Positions 49,155 to 62,918 are shown, counted from the first letter of the stretch. The stretch: DNA of 64,000 nt from Burhinus oedicnemus (GCA_008921705.1 VFFE01007080.1:664891-728890); one strand, 5' to 3'. Translations and numbers: made by a program. The notes: generated by a model from the sequence alone, not told the origin.

Positions 49155-49494
49155 CTGTGGGGACAGAGACAGGCATGGCATCACGCTCCCCTCCGTGTCC
49201 TGCTGCCAGCAAACCATTGGGGCCGTCCTGCAGGAATCGACTGAGGGTGCTGGGAAGCTCCCAGGGCAGGATTTGGCCCCAGGTGAGCCCCTGCGAAGCT
49301 GAGCTGGGGTGCCAGAAACCTGGTTCCCCACGGGATGAGGGGGGCATGGGTCTGGGGCCGGGCACCCGGGGTCACTCCCACCTCGGCTTCCCGGAGAGAG
49401 CAGCACAAGGATGGAATGGGAAGGAGAAGGCGCCGCCGGCAGCGATGCAGGCAGCGCGGGGCCTGCAGACGGCGAGGGAGGACATGCTGCCATC

Positions 49495-50035
49495 ATCAGA
49501 AACTTGTTTTCTTCTCCGACACCAAATATTATGAAGTGTTTCTCCATTAGGAAAACGGTTCTGGCTGAGTTTTTCAGCCGTTGCGATTCACAGAGCCGCT
49601 AATGAGCTGCTGCGGGGCGCGGGGGGGCTGCGCTCTGATGTCTCCATCCAGCCCATCCTCCTCACACAACCCCGGCCGCCGCGCCCGACTGCGGATGGAG
49701 ATCCACGAATGGCCATCCCACCATCCCACCGGCCCCCACAGTCCCACCGGCCCCCACAGACGGACAGCCAGGGAGCGGAGGCGGCTGTGCTGCGTGTGGG
49801 GCATCCCCAGACGGAAGCAGGAGATGGACGGCATTGAGCCGGGCTGAGCCCCATGCCGGCTGCCGGGATGTCGGAGCAGTGGGGTTGCGCACACCCGCAG
49901 AGGTTTGTCTTCCTTACAGTCCCTCAAAGGCTCTGCCTTTGGTATGACTGTAAATGAGGAAATTACTTATTCTCCAGTGTAGCTCGGCTAATTAACAGGC
50001 ATCGTTAATGCTCCTGTTATCATATTTGGGCAGGG
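49495..50035. other. AT-rich islands upstream of DLGAP3, possible enhancers
   Basis: Two AT-rich patches, about 49,495-49,610 and 49,915-50,035, flank GC-rich sequence with a small duplicated block (catcccaccggcccccacagtcccaccggcccccacag). The second has homeodomain-like cores (gctaattaacag, cgttaatgc). A regulatory role is inferred from composition and place. Confidence 0.25.
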
Positions 50036-50560
50036 TGCTGTGGGCAGCCCGTCTCTGAGACTGGCTGCAGGGAAAGGTGACCGCGGGACGGTTCCCGCAG
50101 TACATGGGGTCCGTCGGACACGTGGGGATTGGAAACAAGGGATGCCGGGAGGATGTGGGGGGACGGAGGGGCCACGTGCCCAAGGAGTGCCAGGAGCGGA
50201 GCGGGACTGGAGGCCCTCGAGGGGTGCGGGGGCGGACGGCGAGGCAAGCGGCGGCGGCGAGCGGCAGACGGGGCCACAGCAGCGCCCAGGGAACGCGTCT
50301 GCCCTAATAAGCCGCCGCCGCCTTCCTTCCCGGCTTCAAGGCTGGATGGCTCGGTCCTGTGCCTCTCCCCCCACCCTCGCAATCGCGCTCCTGCTCTAAC
50401 GAGGCTCCCTAATTGCTGCATCTTAACTGAAGGATGCTGCAGCCTGTTACAAAAAGAAATGCCTCTTCCCTCCCGGGAGAGCCGCTACGAGGAGCGGGCA
50501 CAGCAGTGTGGGAGGGGGCTGCCTCCACTGCCCCGGGATCGAGCTGGCAATTGGCAGCAG

Positions 50561-50598
50561 GACAGACGGACAGACGGACGGACAGACAGACAGACAGG
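50561..50598. repeat. Simple repeat (GACA/GACG)n
   Basis: About nine imperfect tetranucleotide units, gacagacggacagacggacg and onward, with no gene context. Confidence 0.9.
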
Positions 50599-50857
50599 CT
50601 CCCAGCCCCAGCTCTGCCTCCACAGGCTGAGCTATCATCTCCTGCTCAGGGAGGGAAGCTCTCAGCTGATCCAAATATTGCTGCTGCGGCGGGAAGAAGG
50701 AGTCAAAATAGCTGAGCAGCCCGTCACCACGAGCCCGGCGGGCTTTTGTGCTCAGCTGGTGGAGGAATTAAACAAAGCTGGGCCCCGCGCCGCACCGGCC
50801 AGGCAGCGCCGCAGCTCTCCCGCAGCTGCAGGCAGCGGTGGGGCAGCAGGGTGGACA

Positions 50858-50956
50858 GAGGATGGGGACACGCCATGGCAGAGGATGGGGACGTGCCATG
50901 GTGAAGGATGGGGACGTGCCATGGTGAAGGATGGGGACGTGCCATGGTGAAGGACG
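50858..50956. repeat. 23-bp tandem repeat, about four copies
   Basis: Units starting aggatggggacgtgccatgg recur every 23 or 24 bases, at about 50,858, 50,882, 50,905 and 50,928. The first copy is the most diverged, the last two are identical. Confidence 0.9.
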
Positions 50957-52529
50957 CTAGGTCCCGGCCAGCACCAGCTCGTCAAAGCCACGCAGGTGCC
51001 TGCACCCTGGCCAGGGATCAGCCAGTCTCCCTGCGGGCACCCTGGGGATGGGGAAAGGGGCAGGAGCGATCCTGTGGATCTCAGCACAGGCAGCGTGGCC
51101 GAGGGTCCCCGTTCCCATGTCCCGGCAGGGATGGCCACATGCAGAGGGCAGGAGAAATCGCCGAGCCCACCTCTCTCCCCCGTCCAGGGTGGGCAGCGCA
51201 GGCAGGAGTCTACCGTGCGGGGCAGGGGGAGCCAGCCGGAGCGCGGCTCATGGGCAAGACGGCTCCGGCCGAGAGCCAGCGCTGACGGCAGCTCGCACTG
51301 CACAGCCCTCGGGAAGGAGGGGATTTGCGACACCGAACCACAGACTCAAAAAGGGGGGAAAAACCCAGCCCGGCTGAATTCTGTGCCATTTAACACCAGG
51401 GTAATTACCACCAGTGGGAACCTACCGCCCACACAATTATGTGCTAGGATAAACTGGAAGAGCGTAATTACCATTACAAATAACTCACTTCTTGCCTTTA
51501 TTGCATCCAATGCCTGGAGAAACTCCCACCAGCAATTCCCCACTCTGCCACCTTCCCTCTGACGCCTGCTCCCACCACATCTCTCCCCGCCGTGAGGGTC
51601 AGCACAGGGAGGAGAGGGGCCCATAGCCCCCCAGTGCTGCGGGCCACCCCAAAATTCAGCCCCCTCGCTTCATTTCCCATAGGGGCACTTGGCAGAGGTG
51701 GTTCTGCTTCCCCGCAAACCGCCCTGGCACAGGGCAAAGCTGGGCTTTCCAAGATTTCCAGGTCAAACCCTGAGAGCTGGGGTCGACGGCCCCGCGCCCA
51801 GTAGGTCCTGGCCCCCCACCCTTCCCAAGGAGCCCCCATCGCGGACAGCATGTGCCGGTGTCCTGGCGAAGCCCGTCAGTGGCACTTACCGCCCGGCGCT
51901 CAGGGGGATGCTGTCCTCATGGCCCCGGCCAGCGGTGGCTCCTCCACACTGGTTCTCCCAGGGGCAGCAGGCTCTGGGGGAGCGACAGGAGGGGGATGAA
52001 GCCCAGGGAGGAAAAGCAAGGGTGTTCCTCCCCAAAAACAGCCTGACCCCACTCCCCATGTATTTTTTTAGCAGCTCAGCCTTCTCTCCTCCCCCGAGGC
52101 CACCCCGTAGGCAGCGCTGCCTGCACCGGTAGCGACGGGGATGGCTTTGCACGGCCGCAGACACGTGTTTTTCCCAGCTTAGTCCCAAAAACCATCCCCA
52201 GCCCCATCCTCTTATGCAATTCTCTGCCAGCGGGCGCCGGAGCCGGCCCAGCGGCCACCTTGCCATTGACTTTGATTTGCTCTGGATCTGGCCATATGCT
52301 CCACAAAGCCTCCTCCCGCCACCCCGGCTTTCCGGCGCGAGCAAAGAGATTTTTTTCCAGCCGCCGGCCCGGCAAAAGCGTGAGCTCGGCCCATTCTGCT
52401 TTGCAAATTAGCGCGAGGTTTTGCCAGCACGGGTCCTGCTGGGGATCTTTATGGCCGGGGATGAAAGCAGGAGAGAACAAACGCGCAGCGTGAGCGCCCG
52501 GCACCGCGTGCAAGCTGGAGCCTGGAAAA

Positions 52530-52890
52530 AAAAAATAAATAAAGTGGTCTTCCCACTTAGGAGCTGAGCAAATTTGATCTACGGTCGTCGGAAGAAAATA
52601 AATATGGAATACCGCCAGGTCGTTTCCACCGCGCTTTTCATCTATTTACTTTTTCCCAACTCATTGTAAGCGAGAAGGATTGTGGAAAGCAAACATTTTA
52701 TTTTATTACTAATTGCTCTGTTATTTTATTAGGCTGTATTAGTAGAATTTACTCAGCCTGGAAAAAAAAAAAGAGGGGCTTAGTAAGAGATCGCCTAATT
52801 TAGTACGTAATTCTGCACCGAGTCATTATTTTCTTAGAAGTTGAATTAGCTGAAAGTAGCTCACCAATGGTTCGTTAGCTGTGTCAGGCA
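52530..52890. other. AT-rich island, strong candidate conserved element
   Basis: About 350 bases of complex, AT-rich sequence stand out from GC-rich flanks. They include cctaatttagtacgtaattc and gaattagctgaaagtagctc, and lack repeats apart from short A runs. In a compact bird chromosome such islands inside the intron of a neuronal gene are often old enhancers, but I could not test conservation. Confidence 0.35.
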
Positions 52891-52943
52891 AGGAAGAGTG
52901 TCGTTAGGGAGAGGTTTGTCACCCCGATAGGTTAGGGCTGGGT

Positions 52944-53003
52944 AGGGGAAGGGGAAGGGGAAGGGGAAAGGGAAGGGGGATGGAAGAAGGGGAAGGGAGA
53001 GAG
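52944..53003. repeat. Purine-rich simple repeat (GGGGAA)n
   Basis: About ten imperfect hexamer units, all purine on the plus strand. Such tracts can form triplex or quadruplex structures. Confidence 0.9.
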
Positions 53004-55999
53004 CGGGATGCAAAGATTGCAGCAAATGTGCTCAATGCAATCAGGAAATCAAATCTGTTAACGGAAGAAAACCGAGCAGGCAGCAGGCGGGCGCTGGGTT
53101 GCAAGGGGCAGGAACCAACCGGTCGCGGCTGTAAATAAGGAATGAGGTGAGATTTTTAAAAAGTCATGAAGGACAAATACCAGCTGAAGAATTGCAAATG
53201 TGAGCGGAGCGAGAAGTGTTTACTGAGGCCGCCGAGAGGGGCCGGCAGCATCGTGCTGCCCAGCATGGCCAGCCGGCACCCTGACAGAGCTGGGCTGGGG
53301 GGCCCTGGCACCCCGATGCCGGGGGACACCTCCCCTGGCTCAGCCCTACCCTGGCACGTCCCTCCTCGCCGAGAACGGGCAATTCCCAGGCACCAAACCC
53401 ACAGCGCCCCAGGGCTCGAGCCCAGCACTGCCACCCCACTCCGTGCGCGGGGAGGCTGAGGAAAGGCCGTTTGCCGGGAGGGGCAGGTTATTAAGCACAT
53501 GATTAATTTTGGCACCGGCCCCGGCTGCCTGACAGCTCCTTCTCCAGGGCTGGGGAGAGCGAGCGCGAGAGGTGCTGCCTCTGCTGATGCAGCGGTTGGT
53601 GGGATGAAAAATCCTGCAATGCAGCACTGCTTCTTAATGAGCCATTTGTCTTTGAGTCTTCTTGACTCATTACCATGCCGGGAGAGGGATGGGAGTTGCC
53701 CCAAGTCCCCATCTGAGCAATTACTCCTGGAGCGGAGCGAGGAAATACGACCACGACGCGCCCCAGCTGCCAGGGATCCCGGCACGGCCGCCAGCACCGG
53801 GACTCCCCGCTGCAACCCAGGTGACTCCGGCTGCCACCGCCAAGGGGGGAAGCGGGACCCCCTGCCCCGCATGGCACGCACAGCCCACCACTGCCCGCCC
53901 GGACACCCTGGTCCCCAGAGCCGAGTCCCCCGGGGCAAGAGCCACGGTCCTGTGCTGGGGCGTGCAAGGGAGCCAGAGCATCCCGGAGCTGCTGGGACAA
54001 AGCCAGCGGAGAAGGGAGCCTGGTGCTCCATCCCTGCAAAGCCCAAACCCAGATCTTGGCGGAAGAGCCACTTCTTCAAAAGCCCTCTACAAGTGGGGAG
54101 CGGCTGGGGCCGGCAGCCAGAGCCCGCAGGGAAGTTGGCCGAGAAGGAAAGACGTGGCACAGGGAAGGGGCTGTGCCAGCATCCCTGGGTGGGCGCAGGC
54201 GGAGGCAGGGCTGGCAGGGGTGAGCTGCCCCAAGGCACAAGGCACCTCCAGCCCTCTCAGCCCCTCAGCAATGCTCATCGTGCCCACGGGAGCTAGGACA
54301 CGGCACACGGGGAGCCAACTGCCGGAGGTGGGACCCCACGGCCAGAGCGGCAGGAGTGCAGCCAACTGAGTCAGGAGAACACCCTGGAGGGACCCCCAGG
54401 CCAGGCAGCGCCCCAGGAACCCCAGCCCATGCCAGCTGGTGCAGGGTTCATGGGCTCGGCGCCGCACGGATGAGCACCCATCACCGGTTATGCCCACAGA
54501 CAGCTTCACTCCCACGGACGCACTCGACATCTGCCCGCGCTGCCTGGGGCCAGCAGGAGCCGGCACGCTCCCCCGGTGCCAGTCTGGCGCTTGGTGGAAA
54601 GGGGGGACGTGCAGGTGACCCCAGGGAGCCCGGCGGGACAGAAAGCTGACACGAGACCAATGCTCCCAATGTTCTCCTGCAGCAACGGGAAGGGATGAGC
54701 AGGGGCATCCCCCCACACCACGCTCGCCCTGGGGACTTTGCCCATCTCCCCACTGGGCACCTTGCTCCAGTGCCCAGCAGAGCCCCAGGTGGGCAGTGGG
54801 TTCTGGGGATCCCCCAGGAGTTAGACCTGCCCCTGCCAGAGGACCCTTTCCAGGCATCTGGGGGCTATGGCAGCCCCCTCAGGTGCTGCCAGCTGTGCCA
54901 GGGCCCCCAGCTGGCAGTGGTGCCGGGTGAACCCCATTTCCCCACCGACCCCCCTGGGCTGTGCCATTTCGCCCTCTCCACCCGCACGCAGCCCGCTCCG
55001 GGTGCAGGACGGGCAGTGCTGGGCGCTGCCTGGGCTTAAAAAGCCACTTATCTCCCCGGCCACCCGGTGTAATGACTTAAGCCGGGGATCACTCCAAAGC
55101 TGCTTTGGTGAGCTCGGGGCAGCACGGCGTTAGCGCTGAGCGTGGCAGCGGCGACAATCTCTGGCCATCCCCTGCCCGTCCCCACCGAGCCCCTGGGCGG
55201 GTTGGCCCTTCCATCCCCGGCTCCGCTCCCACCGGGCGCTTGGCCGTGCCAGGGCTCTCACCCGCCACTGGCATTTCTCCGCATCCCGCTTTCCCCAGCA
55301 CGCAGCACTCTCCGCTCCGACCTCAAAGAACATCCACCCCAACCAGTTCCCCTTGCAACACCGTCCCATCCCACGGCTCTTCCCGCAGTGGGGCCGCAGG
55401 TGCCAGGGTTTCCAGCAAGCAGGACCTGGGAATGGTGAGGAAGCAGAGCTCCGGGTCCCTGCACCACAAGGGATGCTCCGGGCCACTGTGCCTCATTCCC
55501 AGGCTGCATCCCACCCCTGGGGCCCCTCAGGGCCAGGGCTGGGACAGGCACAGCGAGCCCCGGGCACGGCGCAACCCAGCTCACCAGTGGAGGACCCAAA
55601 CCGCCGCTTTAATGGATGGGCTTAATTTGCAAAGCTGATGAAAACCTAAATATTTAAATACATAATTCTGCACAATGCTCTTAGTGTGGGCCTGGTGCGG
55701 GGGCGGGGGGTACACCGCTGGCGAGCCGGGGATGTGGCGGAGATGGGGAGCACTCTGGTGGGACCACGTCAGTCACCCCGGCACTGGCATCCCCATCACG
55801 TGCAGCGTGGGGACGGCACACACCCTCGCCTCTGCCCCAGGCAGCACAGGCAGGGCGGGTGCCATGGGGCGCACTGGGGTCCTGCTCTACCACCAGCCAC
55901 CAAAACATCCCACAGGGAGACGTGGGGAAAGGGGAGCATGGTGCGAGCCGGGGAGCTGCAAAGGGTGGCGGGACGGGCCCCCCCGGAGATTACACCACC

Positions 56000-56085
56000 G
56001 ATATTCCTGCTACAAGAGCTTAGAGAGAAAAGAGATTTACAGGATTTACCAGCAATACAAATTGAATATTTAATTTTAGCTGCAG
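56000..56085. other. Small AT-rich island
   Basis: About 85 bases of AT-rich, complex sequence in GC-rich surroundings (for example agagatttacaggatttacc then gaatatttaattttagctgc). Possibly a conserved element; not tested. Confidence 0.2.
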
Positions 56086-58499
56086 GGGAGGAGCGGGGCT
56101 CGGCCCCAGGGCACGTGGAGGTGTGCGGGCGGTGGGCCCAGGGGCTGCCCTGCCTCCCGGGAAGGCAGTTCCAGCTCAGGGAAAAACCAGTGCCAGGGCT
56201 GTCACCAGGGAACAGGGGACCCATGCCGGTGGGACTGGGCACTCTTTGCCCAACCTGCCCCTAATCCCACCAGCTGCTCGCCGGCTGCCAACTGCATGGC
56301 ACAGCCTCTGCCGCCACGTGGGAGCTCCCATGGGATCGTCCCTGGATGAGCCACGTGAGTGGTCCCAGCACCGGGGATGCTCTGAGGGGGGACTCAGGAG
56401 GGGCCCTGGCCTCTGCACGCTGCCCATGGGCCAGCCTGAAGCCAGTGCTTGGCTGCTGCCTGCTTCACCACGCTCCCCCCCTGCCCTGAGGAGGATGTCC
56501 CCAACAAGGCTGTCCCTGGACGAGGCTGTCCCTGCACAAGGCTGTTTGCCAGCCAGGGCACGGACTGTGCCAGGGAAGAGCACTAGGGGCAGCGGGAAGG
56601 GACGACAGAGCTGAGCACCCTCCGGGATGGGGTGGAGAAACCTCAAAGGGGACCCGGCCACCCCCTGCAAGGCCAGAGCAGGGGCAGGGGCCAGGCAGCA
56701 AGAGCCCCCTGCCAGCCCTGGTGACAGGGCTGCCAGCTGGCCCCGAGCCCCAGCACGGGGGTCCCCATGGTGCCACCGAGCCGGGCGCCCATCCTGCGTC
56801 ACCGCACCATGGCCAGGCGTGCAGCACCAGCGCGGGTGCTGCTGTGGGGCGGGCTGGGGGAGGACGGCGGAAGATGAATGAGGGAGTCGGGAGGCTAATG
56901 GCATTGTCTGGAAAGTAGGTCGTGTGCTGAGCAAAAAGATATTTATATCAAAGCTCGTTCCCCTGCAGAAGCTCCCGAGCCGGGCGCAGGCAGCACTACG
57001 AGCCCATGGCCACAGCCACGGCACCCCACGTCCCCGCAGGACCCCCTGCCTGGCCCCGCACCCAGCTCTGCCATCCTGGGCACCCGCATCCCGCTGGCCC
57101 CAGGGCTGCCCCGCTCGTGGGGTGGCAGAGCCGGAGGTGAAGGTATCCCAATGGAGCAGGAGCCACGGCAGCTCTTTGCCTTTTGCTGACCTGGCCGCAG
57201 GCACCAGGCGATGAATGGCACCGGGTTATTTTTATTTTAATGTAACCTTTGCCAAGGTGTAATATTCCCATGGATGCTCCCCAGATGGGCGCAGCCAGCC
57301 TGCGCCAGGACAGTCACAGCGGGTCCTGCCCAGCCCAGCGGTGGCTGCAGCACCGTGGTCCCTCTCCCCACACCCAGCTCTGGCGCCAGCCCCTGCCATG
57401 CTCCTCGCAGCCTGTGTCACCCCTGTCCTGAGCTTCAGCCAGGCCTCAGCCTTTGTTGCAAACCTCAACCACCTCCTTTCCTGCTGGGGGAAGACCTGTG
57501 CTCCATATCTCCTCTCGCAAACCTCCAACCTTCCCAGAAAAGCCAAGAAATCGTCCCAGTGAGCCCAGATGGAGCTGGTGTCTGCCAAGAGATTTTGCCC
57601 CCGCCAGCCATGCTGCCCCAAAGGCTATAGACAAGTCCCAGCCAGCAGCTGCGGAGCCATCCAGCCCCGCTCTCTTGTCCCCATCCCGCACTCAGGCAGC
57701 CTTGGATTCGGCACGAGAGCAGGTTCATTTCCCACAATAGCTGTGTCGGCTGAATTTACAGCCTCGCTCCGAGTTATTAATAATAATGGCCTCACTCTTA
57801 AGTAGGGCTTTTCATCTGCCTCAGAGCCCTTTCCAGAGGACGACTGCAGCATTATCACCATTTTATTCTCATTTCAGCGGGCAGGAGAGTGAGACGGAGA
57901 AGGGACGGCCGTGCCTGTAGCCAAGCCGGGGTGTGCGGCATAGGGCCCCGTGGGAAACCCAGCCATGAAAACCCCCGGGGAGGCTGGAACACCCTGGCCC
58001 AGTGGGAGGCAGCCACCGTGCTCGTGCCAGCCGCGCTGCAGTGATTTACACCGGCGGTGAGCCCGGGCCCCACCGTGCCGATAAATCCACTTCAGGCAGC
58101 AATAAACCAGCATCACCGCATCGGTAATCCGCAGCGCTCCCACCGTGGTGAAAAATCGAGGGGTGAGGTGCTACCGCTGCTGCTCACAGCCTTGTGCTGA
58201 TAAATCCTAGTCCTGCGTCAGCAGCGGCGCAGGGAGGTCTCCGGAATGGAAATCCCCCACCTTGGTGGAGCCACAGCAGGAGGGGTGGGTGCCACCGAGC
58301 ATCCACGGGAGATGCCAGCAAGAGAGACCCAGGTACAGGGCACTGGCCTGGGGATGGCCTCAGCACACAGGATCCGCAGCAGCCACATGGGACCAGGGGC
58401 TTCCCAAAACCGCCCGCCGCGCATCCCCCCGCGATGCCCACTCGCCCCGGGCAGCACCGACGGCTCCCTGCCGCGCGCCGCAGCGGGGCTCTATCGGCA

Positions 58500-58700
58500 G
58501 ATTTATTTCCCTGTAAAAGCACTTTGATCTGAAGTTATTTTTTGTTTACTAGCAACAAGGTATTGTAAATACATCTTTGCCGATAATTATAGAGTCTGGG
58601 CGCACACCTTAATCTCCATAAAATATCAGATGCTACAATTTGCCTGATTTAATGAGATTGGAGGCTGATCAGCCGCTGAAGTAAGCTGTAAACTGGGGGG
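58500..58700. other. AT-rich island, candidate conserved element
   Basis: About 200 bases of complex AT-rich sequence (from gatttatttccctgtaaaag to gcctgatttaatgagattgg) with GATA- and homeodomain-like cores such as ccgataattatag. It lies in the probable DLGAP3 5' intron. Function is inferred only. Confidence 0.3.
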
Positions 58701-59814
58701 GGGCGGGGAGGAGGGAAATGATTGCAAATGTGCTAAAACGCCTTCGTCCCCCTCCTCCTGCTGCTGCCACGTGCCCAGCCCCGCAGCCCCCTGCCCAGCT
58801 CCTGGGGTGAGCCCGAGCTGCGCCGCAGCAGCTTCACGCAGGGATGGGCATTTAGGGCAAACAGAGCTTTTTATACAATTTACCTCATTAAAACTCCAAG
58901 AGCTGAGAGCAGCACCGAGACCTCACCGAGCCGCCCACGGGGCTGCAGCCGGGGGCTCTGTCTCGGCACACTCTGCACCCCGCGGTCCCCGTGCCGCGTT
59001 GTGCCGGGGAGGGCAGGCAGCATGGCACCGCGGTCCCGCTGCCAGGCTGGGCAGAGGTGCCAGGCTGGGATGCAGGCAGGTACCTGTGCACATGTACACG
59101 CTCCCGTGCCGGCAGCGTTCACGGCCGCGTGCCGGCAGAGGCACGAGGACAGGGTCCTGAGGGGGTGCGGGGCCACGGCTGCGCTGCCTGGGCAGGTGTG
59201 CACGCTGGCTTCCCACGCTGTGCAGGGATGCACGCGTGTCCATGCATGTGCATGCGTGTGCAGCCCTGCCTGGCACCACTGGCCACGCCAATGACAAGCT
59301 GGGGGGTCTATGCCAGAGGGGACCTGGCCCGCGGGGAGCTGCACAGCCAATGCCACCCGCCTGCATGCGCACAGCTGTGGCCTTGCCACGTCCCTCCCCG
59401 GACACGGGGGTCTGCAGGTCCTGGGTGTCTGGGGCAGGGGTCCCCCTCCCGCAGCGATGGGGGGGCCCTGCCTGGGATGTAGGAGGCTCCTCCCGGTAAC
59501 GAGCACCACCGTTTCCACAGCAACCTTAAAGGCCTACAGCTGCCGCTTCGCTAACGAACCTGCGCTGGTGGCGTTCCCAGGGGATGCTGAGCCCCGTCCC
59601 CCTGCCCATCACCCTGGCCTCGGACCACGGCACCCTCTCCCACCCCCCGCCAGCCCCCAGCCTGTCTCCCCCGACTGGTGCCTGAGCTCACCCACAGCCC
59701 CCCTCCCCGCACCGGGACCCCAAAAGATGCAGAACCCTTGTACCCAGTGGGACGGGCACCCCCGAACCATCCCTGCTGCCACCCGGATGGGTGCAAGTGA
59801 CCTACAAATGTCAA

Positions 59815-59950
59815 GCTGACAGGTTAATTAATTTCCTTCTTCCTCAGGCTGTTATCAGACGAAATAAGACGTCACCTGAGACTGTTAATTGGGCTAATTA
59901 TTCCAGTTTCAGATTTTAAATAATTAGTTACTGTTGTCTCCAGCCTTACT
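59815..59950. other. AT-rich island with clustered TAATTA-type cores
   Basis: Within 135 bases there are five homeodomain-like cores (ggttaattaattt, gttaattggg, ctaattattcc, aaataattagtta) and a CRE-like gacgtcac near 59,870. This clustering suggests an enhancer; I could not test it. Confidence 0.35.
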
Positions 59951-61389
59951 TCCACAGTTTTCTAAAAAGGTCAGGTGGTTCCCAGCTCCCGAAACCCACA
60001 AGACAGGGCAGAGGGGCTGCAGCGGGGGCCCAAGTGCACTGAGCCCCCCCGCACCAGCTGAGGACACTGGGGACAGCACGGTCCCCGCCAGTGCAATGGT
60101 GGGAACCAGCCCCATGCTCGCACTGGAGCTGGCAGGAGAGGGATGTCCTCTGCCTTGATGGTAACAGAAGGAAACCAGGAGAGAGAAGGGGAGATGAAAG
60201 TGGAGCCAGGAGGAGCCCTCCCCAGCCCCCTCCTCCCTCTCTACACGGAAACAGTGCCGCCTGCATCAGGCCGAGCTCCCCCTGCCAGACCGAGCCACAG
60301 CAAACGCCCCCAGCAGCACCCAGGTCCCCCCAGGTACCTAATTCCTCCTTGTTCAAGGTTAGACTCCCCAAGGGGAAAATCTCAGCCCAGGATTTTCAGC
60401 AAATGTGACTTCCCCGCAGGGTTTCCCAGCTGTTTGGCATAGAGACACGCACCATTCACACAAGACACTGGGCAGGAGCACAAGCACACGGGCAGCACTT
60501 GCCCTGCAAAGGGTCATGGTGGCTAAAGCGATACCTGATGTCCATGGGCTCCCTGCAGGGACCACCCACCACCCCATCCAGGGCATCAGCAAAGAGGTGG
60601 GTGCCAGCCCGGGTGGAACACGTGGAGCAGAGGGACAAGCTGAGCCAGCTCAGCCCCCAGCCTCATCCTCTCAAGGAACACCATGCTTTCTCACAGCCTC
60701 ATCGCCCGCTATTAATAGCCTTCACTAGCCTCCTCGGGAGCCATTTGCATATTTGATTGCAACTCCAAGGCGGGGCAGGGCCCTTCAATCAGCCGCTCCC
60801 GCAGCCTCATTTGCATGGTTTGACATTTTGTGCTGGGAGCACTGACACCGGCACCATGGTTGGGGACACAGCTCCAGGGGCAGAGGTGGGTGCAGTGTCC
60901 CCAGCCAGCAGTGCTGCCCCGGGCACATCACATCGGCCACTCTGCGCCCACCTGGGTGCACCGAGCAGAGTGGGCATCGCCTCTCTGGCTTGCCCCCAAC
61001 CCGGCAGGGCGTGATGGAGCCTCGGTGGCCTGTTGTCCCCAGGTAGCCTGCTCTGCCCTGCCCTGCCCTGCTCTCCAGCCCGACTCGCGGCGCCCGGTCC
61101 CCACCCGACCTGCACAGCGGGGCAATCAGCAGTGCCCGGTGGCAGGCAGGCCGTGCCCAGCCCGGCAGGCAGGGCGTGGGGTGGCTGCCACGGCCACGGA
61201 TGGGCTGCCTGTTCTGCCAGCTCTGTCTGCCGCACATCAAAAGTCAGGGGCGGTCCGGGACGTCCGCAGGGGAGTGGGGGGACCCCGAGCCCCACCGCAC
61301 CCATCGCACCCCCGGAGGGACCGAGGGGTCGGGACACGCTGCCCGCTGTCCCGTCCGGCCACGTGGCGGGGGGGGATCAGCACCGCGGA

Positions 61390-61510
61390 CAGCGCCCGCC
61401 CGCCGCCACCAGGGCCACCACGGCCACTGCCACGCCACCGCCATGGCCACCACCATGGCCACTGCGGCCACCACTGCCACTGTGGCCACCACGGGCACCA
61501 GCGCCACTGT
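61390..61510. repeat. (GCCAC)n-type low-complexity tract
   Basis: About 120 bases of imperfect ccacc/gccac repeats. It keeps frames open on both strands and encodes Trp/Pro- or Thr/Ala-rich strings, which are artefacts. Confidence 0.85.
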
Positions 61511-62918
61511 GCCGCCCGGCAGCACCCACTGCAGACAGCCGCCCCGCAGCCCCAGGCCAGGGACGCGCCAGGCGGCGGCAGGAGGAGCCGGGCGGCTCCA
61601 GGGCCCCAGGCAGACACGGCCGAGGGCTGTGTCCCGGAATGCCCTCGCTTCCCCCCAGCTCTTGGCATCGCTTGGCAGGAAAAAACAACCTGAGGTGAGG
61701 CATGGGACCGAGCCTGAGGATGGCGGGGATGGGTGAGGGCTCTGCTACTTCCCTCCCTCCTGCCTCAGTTTCCCCTCCAAGAAAACACACTGGAGAATAC
61801 AGGTTTGCCTCACGGAGAGGCAAAGTGGTGGGATAAAACCATGGTGAGGTACAGAGGGACCCGACTGCCACCGTGACTGTGCCAAGGAGCGAGCCAAAGA
61901 CAGGCAGGGCTCGAAGCACAGATGTCAGCACCGGCTGTGCCGCTCGCCGGCAGCGGGTCCGTCTGGCAGGCAGGCAGACCCGGGGCTTCCCAGCTCCATC
62001 CATGGGCCAACACACCGGCATCGCAGAGGGGACCCCTCGCACACACAGAGGTGCAGCCCTGCCCGGCTGCTGGGACACGCTCAGAGTGGCCACCCTGCTC
62101 TGCAGCGGGGCAGGAAAAGCCCTCCGGGACACAACAAGCAGGCGAATGAACACCCACCCCACGGGGTCTCAGGCAAGGCCGCCACATCCCCTCGGCTCTG
62201 AGCACACAGCAAAGCCTCCCCTGTGCGCAGCCTGCTCCCTCCTTGCCCCCGCAGCCGGCCACAGCCCCCCACGCTGCACGGCTCGGGGACAGGCACCACA
62301 GCGTGGCCCCGTGCAGAGCTGGGCCAGGAGCGACGGCGTGTCACCTCCCTTGTCCTGAGCCCGCACTGAGACCACCGTGTCCCCCAGGGCCGAGCGCACC
62401 TTGTCCCCAAGGGAGAGCTCAGCTCAGGCACAGCCCCAGCGCACGCTGCCCCAGCGCATGCAACCCCCGGCCCCAGCAGAGGCAGCCCCCGGCCCCAGCC
62501 CAGCGCAGGGCTGCAGGGAGAGGGAGGAGAGACCTCTGGACTGGGAGCTCCCCATCCCGGCCGGGAGAGCTTCAAGGCTGTGCCTGGGCTTGTCTGGGTG
62601 AGGGCCGGCCGGGAGCCATACGCTGCACACCGAGACGAGGAGGTGGCTGCCAGGGAGGAGGACTCGGCCAGGAAAGGGTTAGGAGCGGCTCCGCGGGGGT
62701 GTGGGCTGCCTTGGGGGGCTCCCGCTCTGCCCGGGCTGGGGAGGGACCCACGCTCAGCTCCCCCCCCCTCAACCGCATCTGCTGCACCGGCACCGCTGGG
62801 CACAAAGCGGGGCTCGCCCGGGAGAGGGGGTCTGCGAGGCACGGCCCCCCCTGCACAGAGCCAGCCCCGCTCCCCTCCCGGCCGGCAGCCCCTTCTCCTG
62901 CCCCCGCCGCCCCACTCA

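Larger units (their letters stand above)
49157..62918 (-). other. Probable 5' intron of DLGAP3, no coding gene
   Basis: The stretch between the DLGAP3 5' UTR acceptor and the CpG-island donor at 62.92 kb has no recognisable coding exon on either strand. A perfect minus-strand donor, GCG|GTAAGT at 51,889, could belong to an alternative 5' UTR exon; I cannot identify its start. AT-rich islands and simple repeats within it are listed separately. Confidence 0.45.

Noticed and set aside
48350..49534. Plus-strand frame of 394 codons opposite DLGAP3 exon 1
   Set aside because: It is the antisense shadow of a conserved DLGAP3 exon, with poly-Val opposite the His tract.
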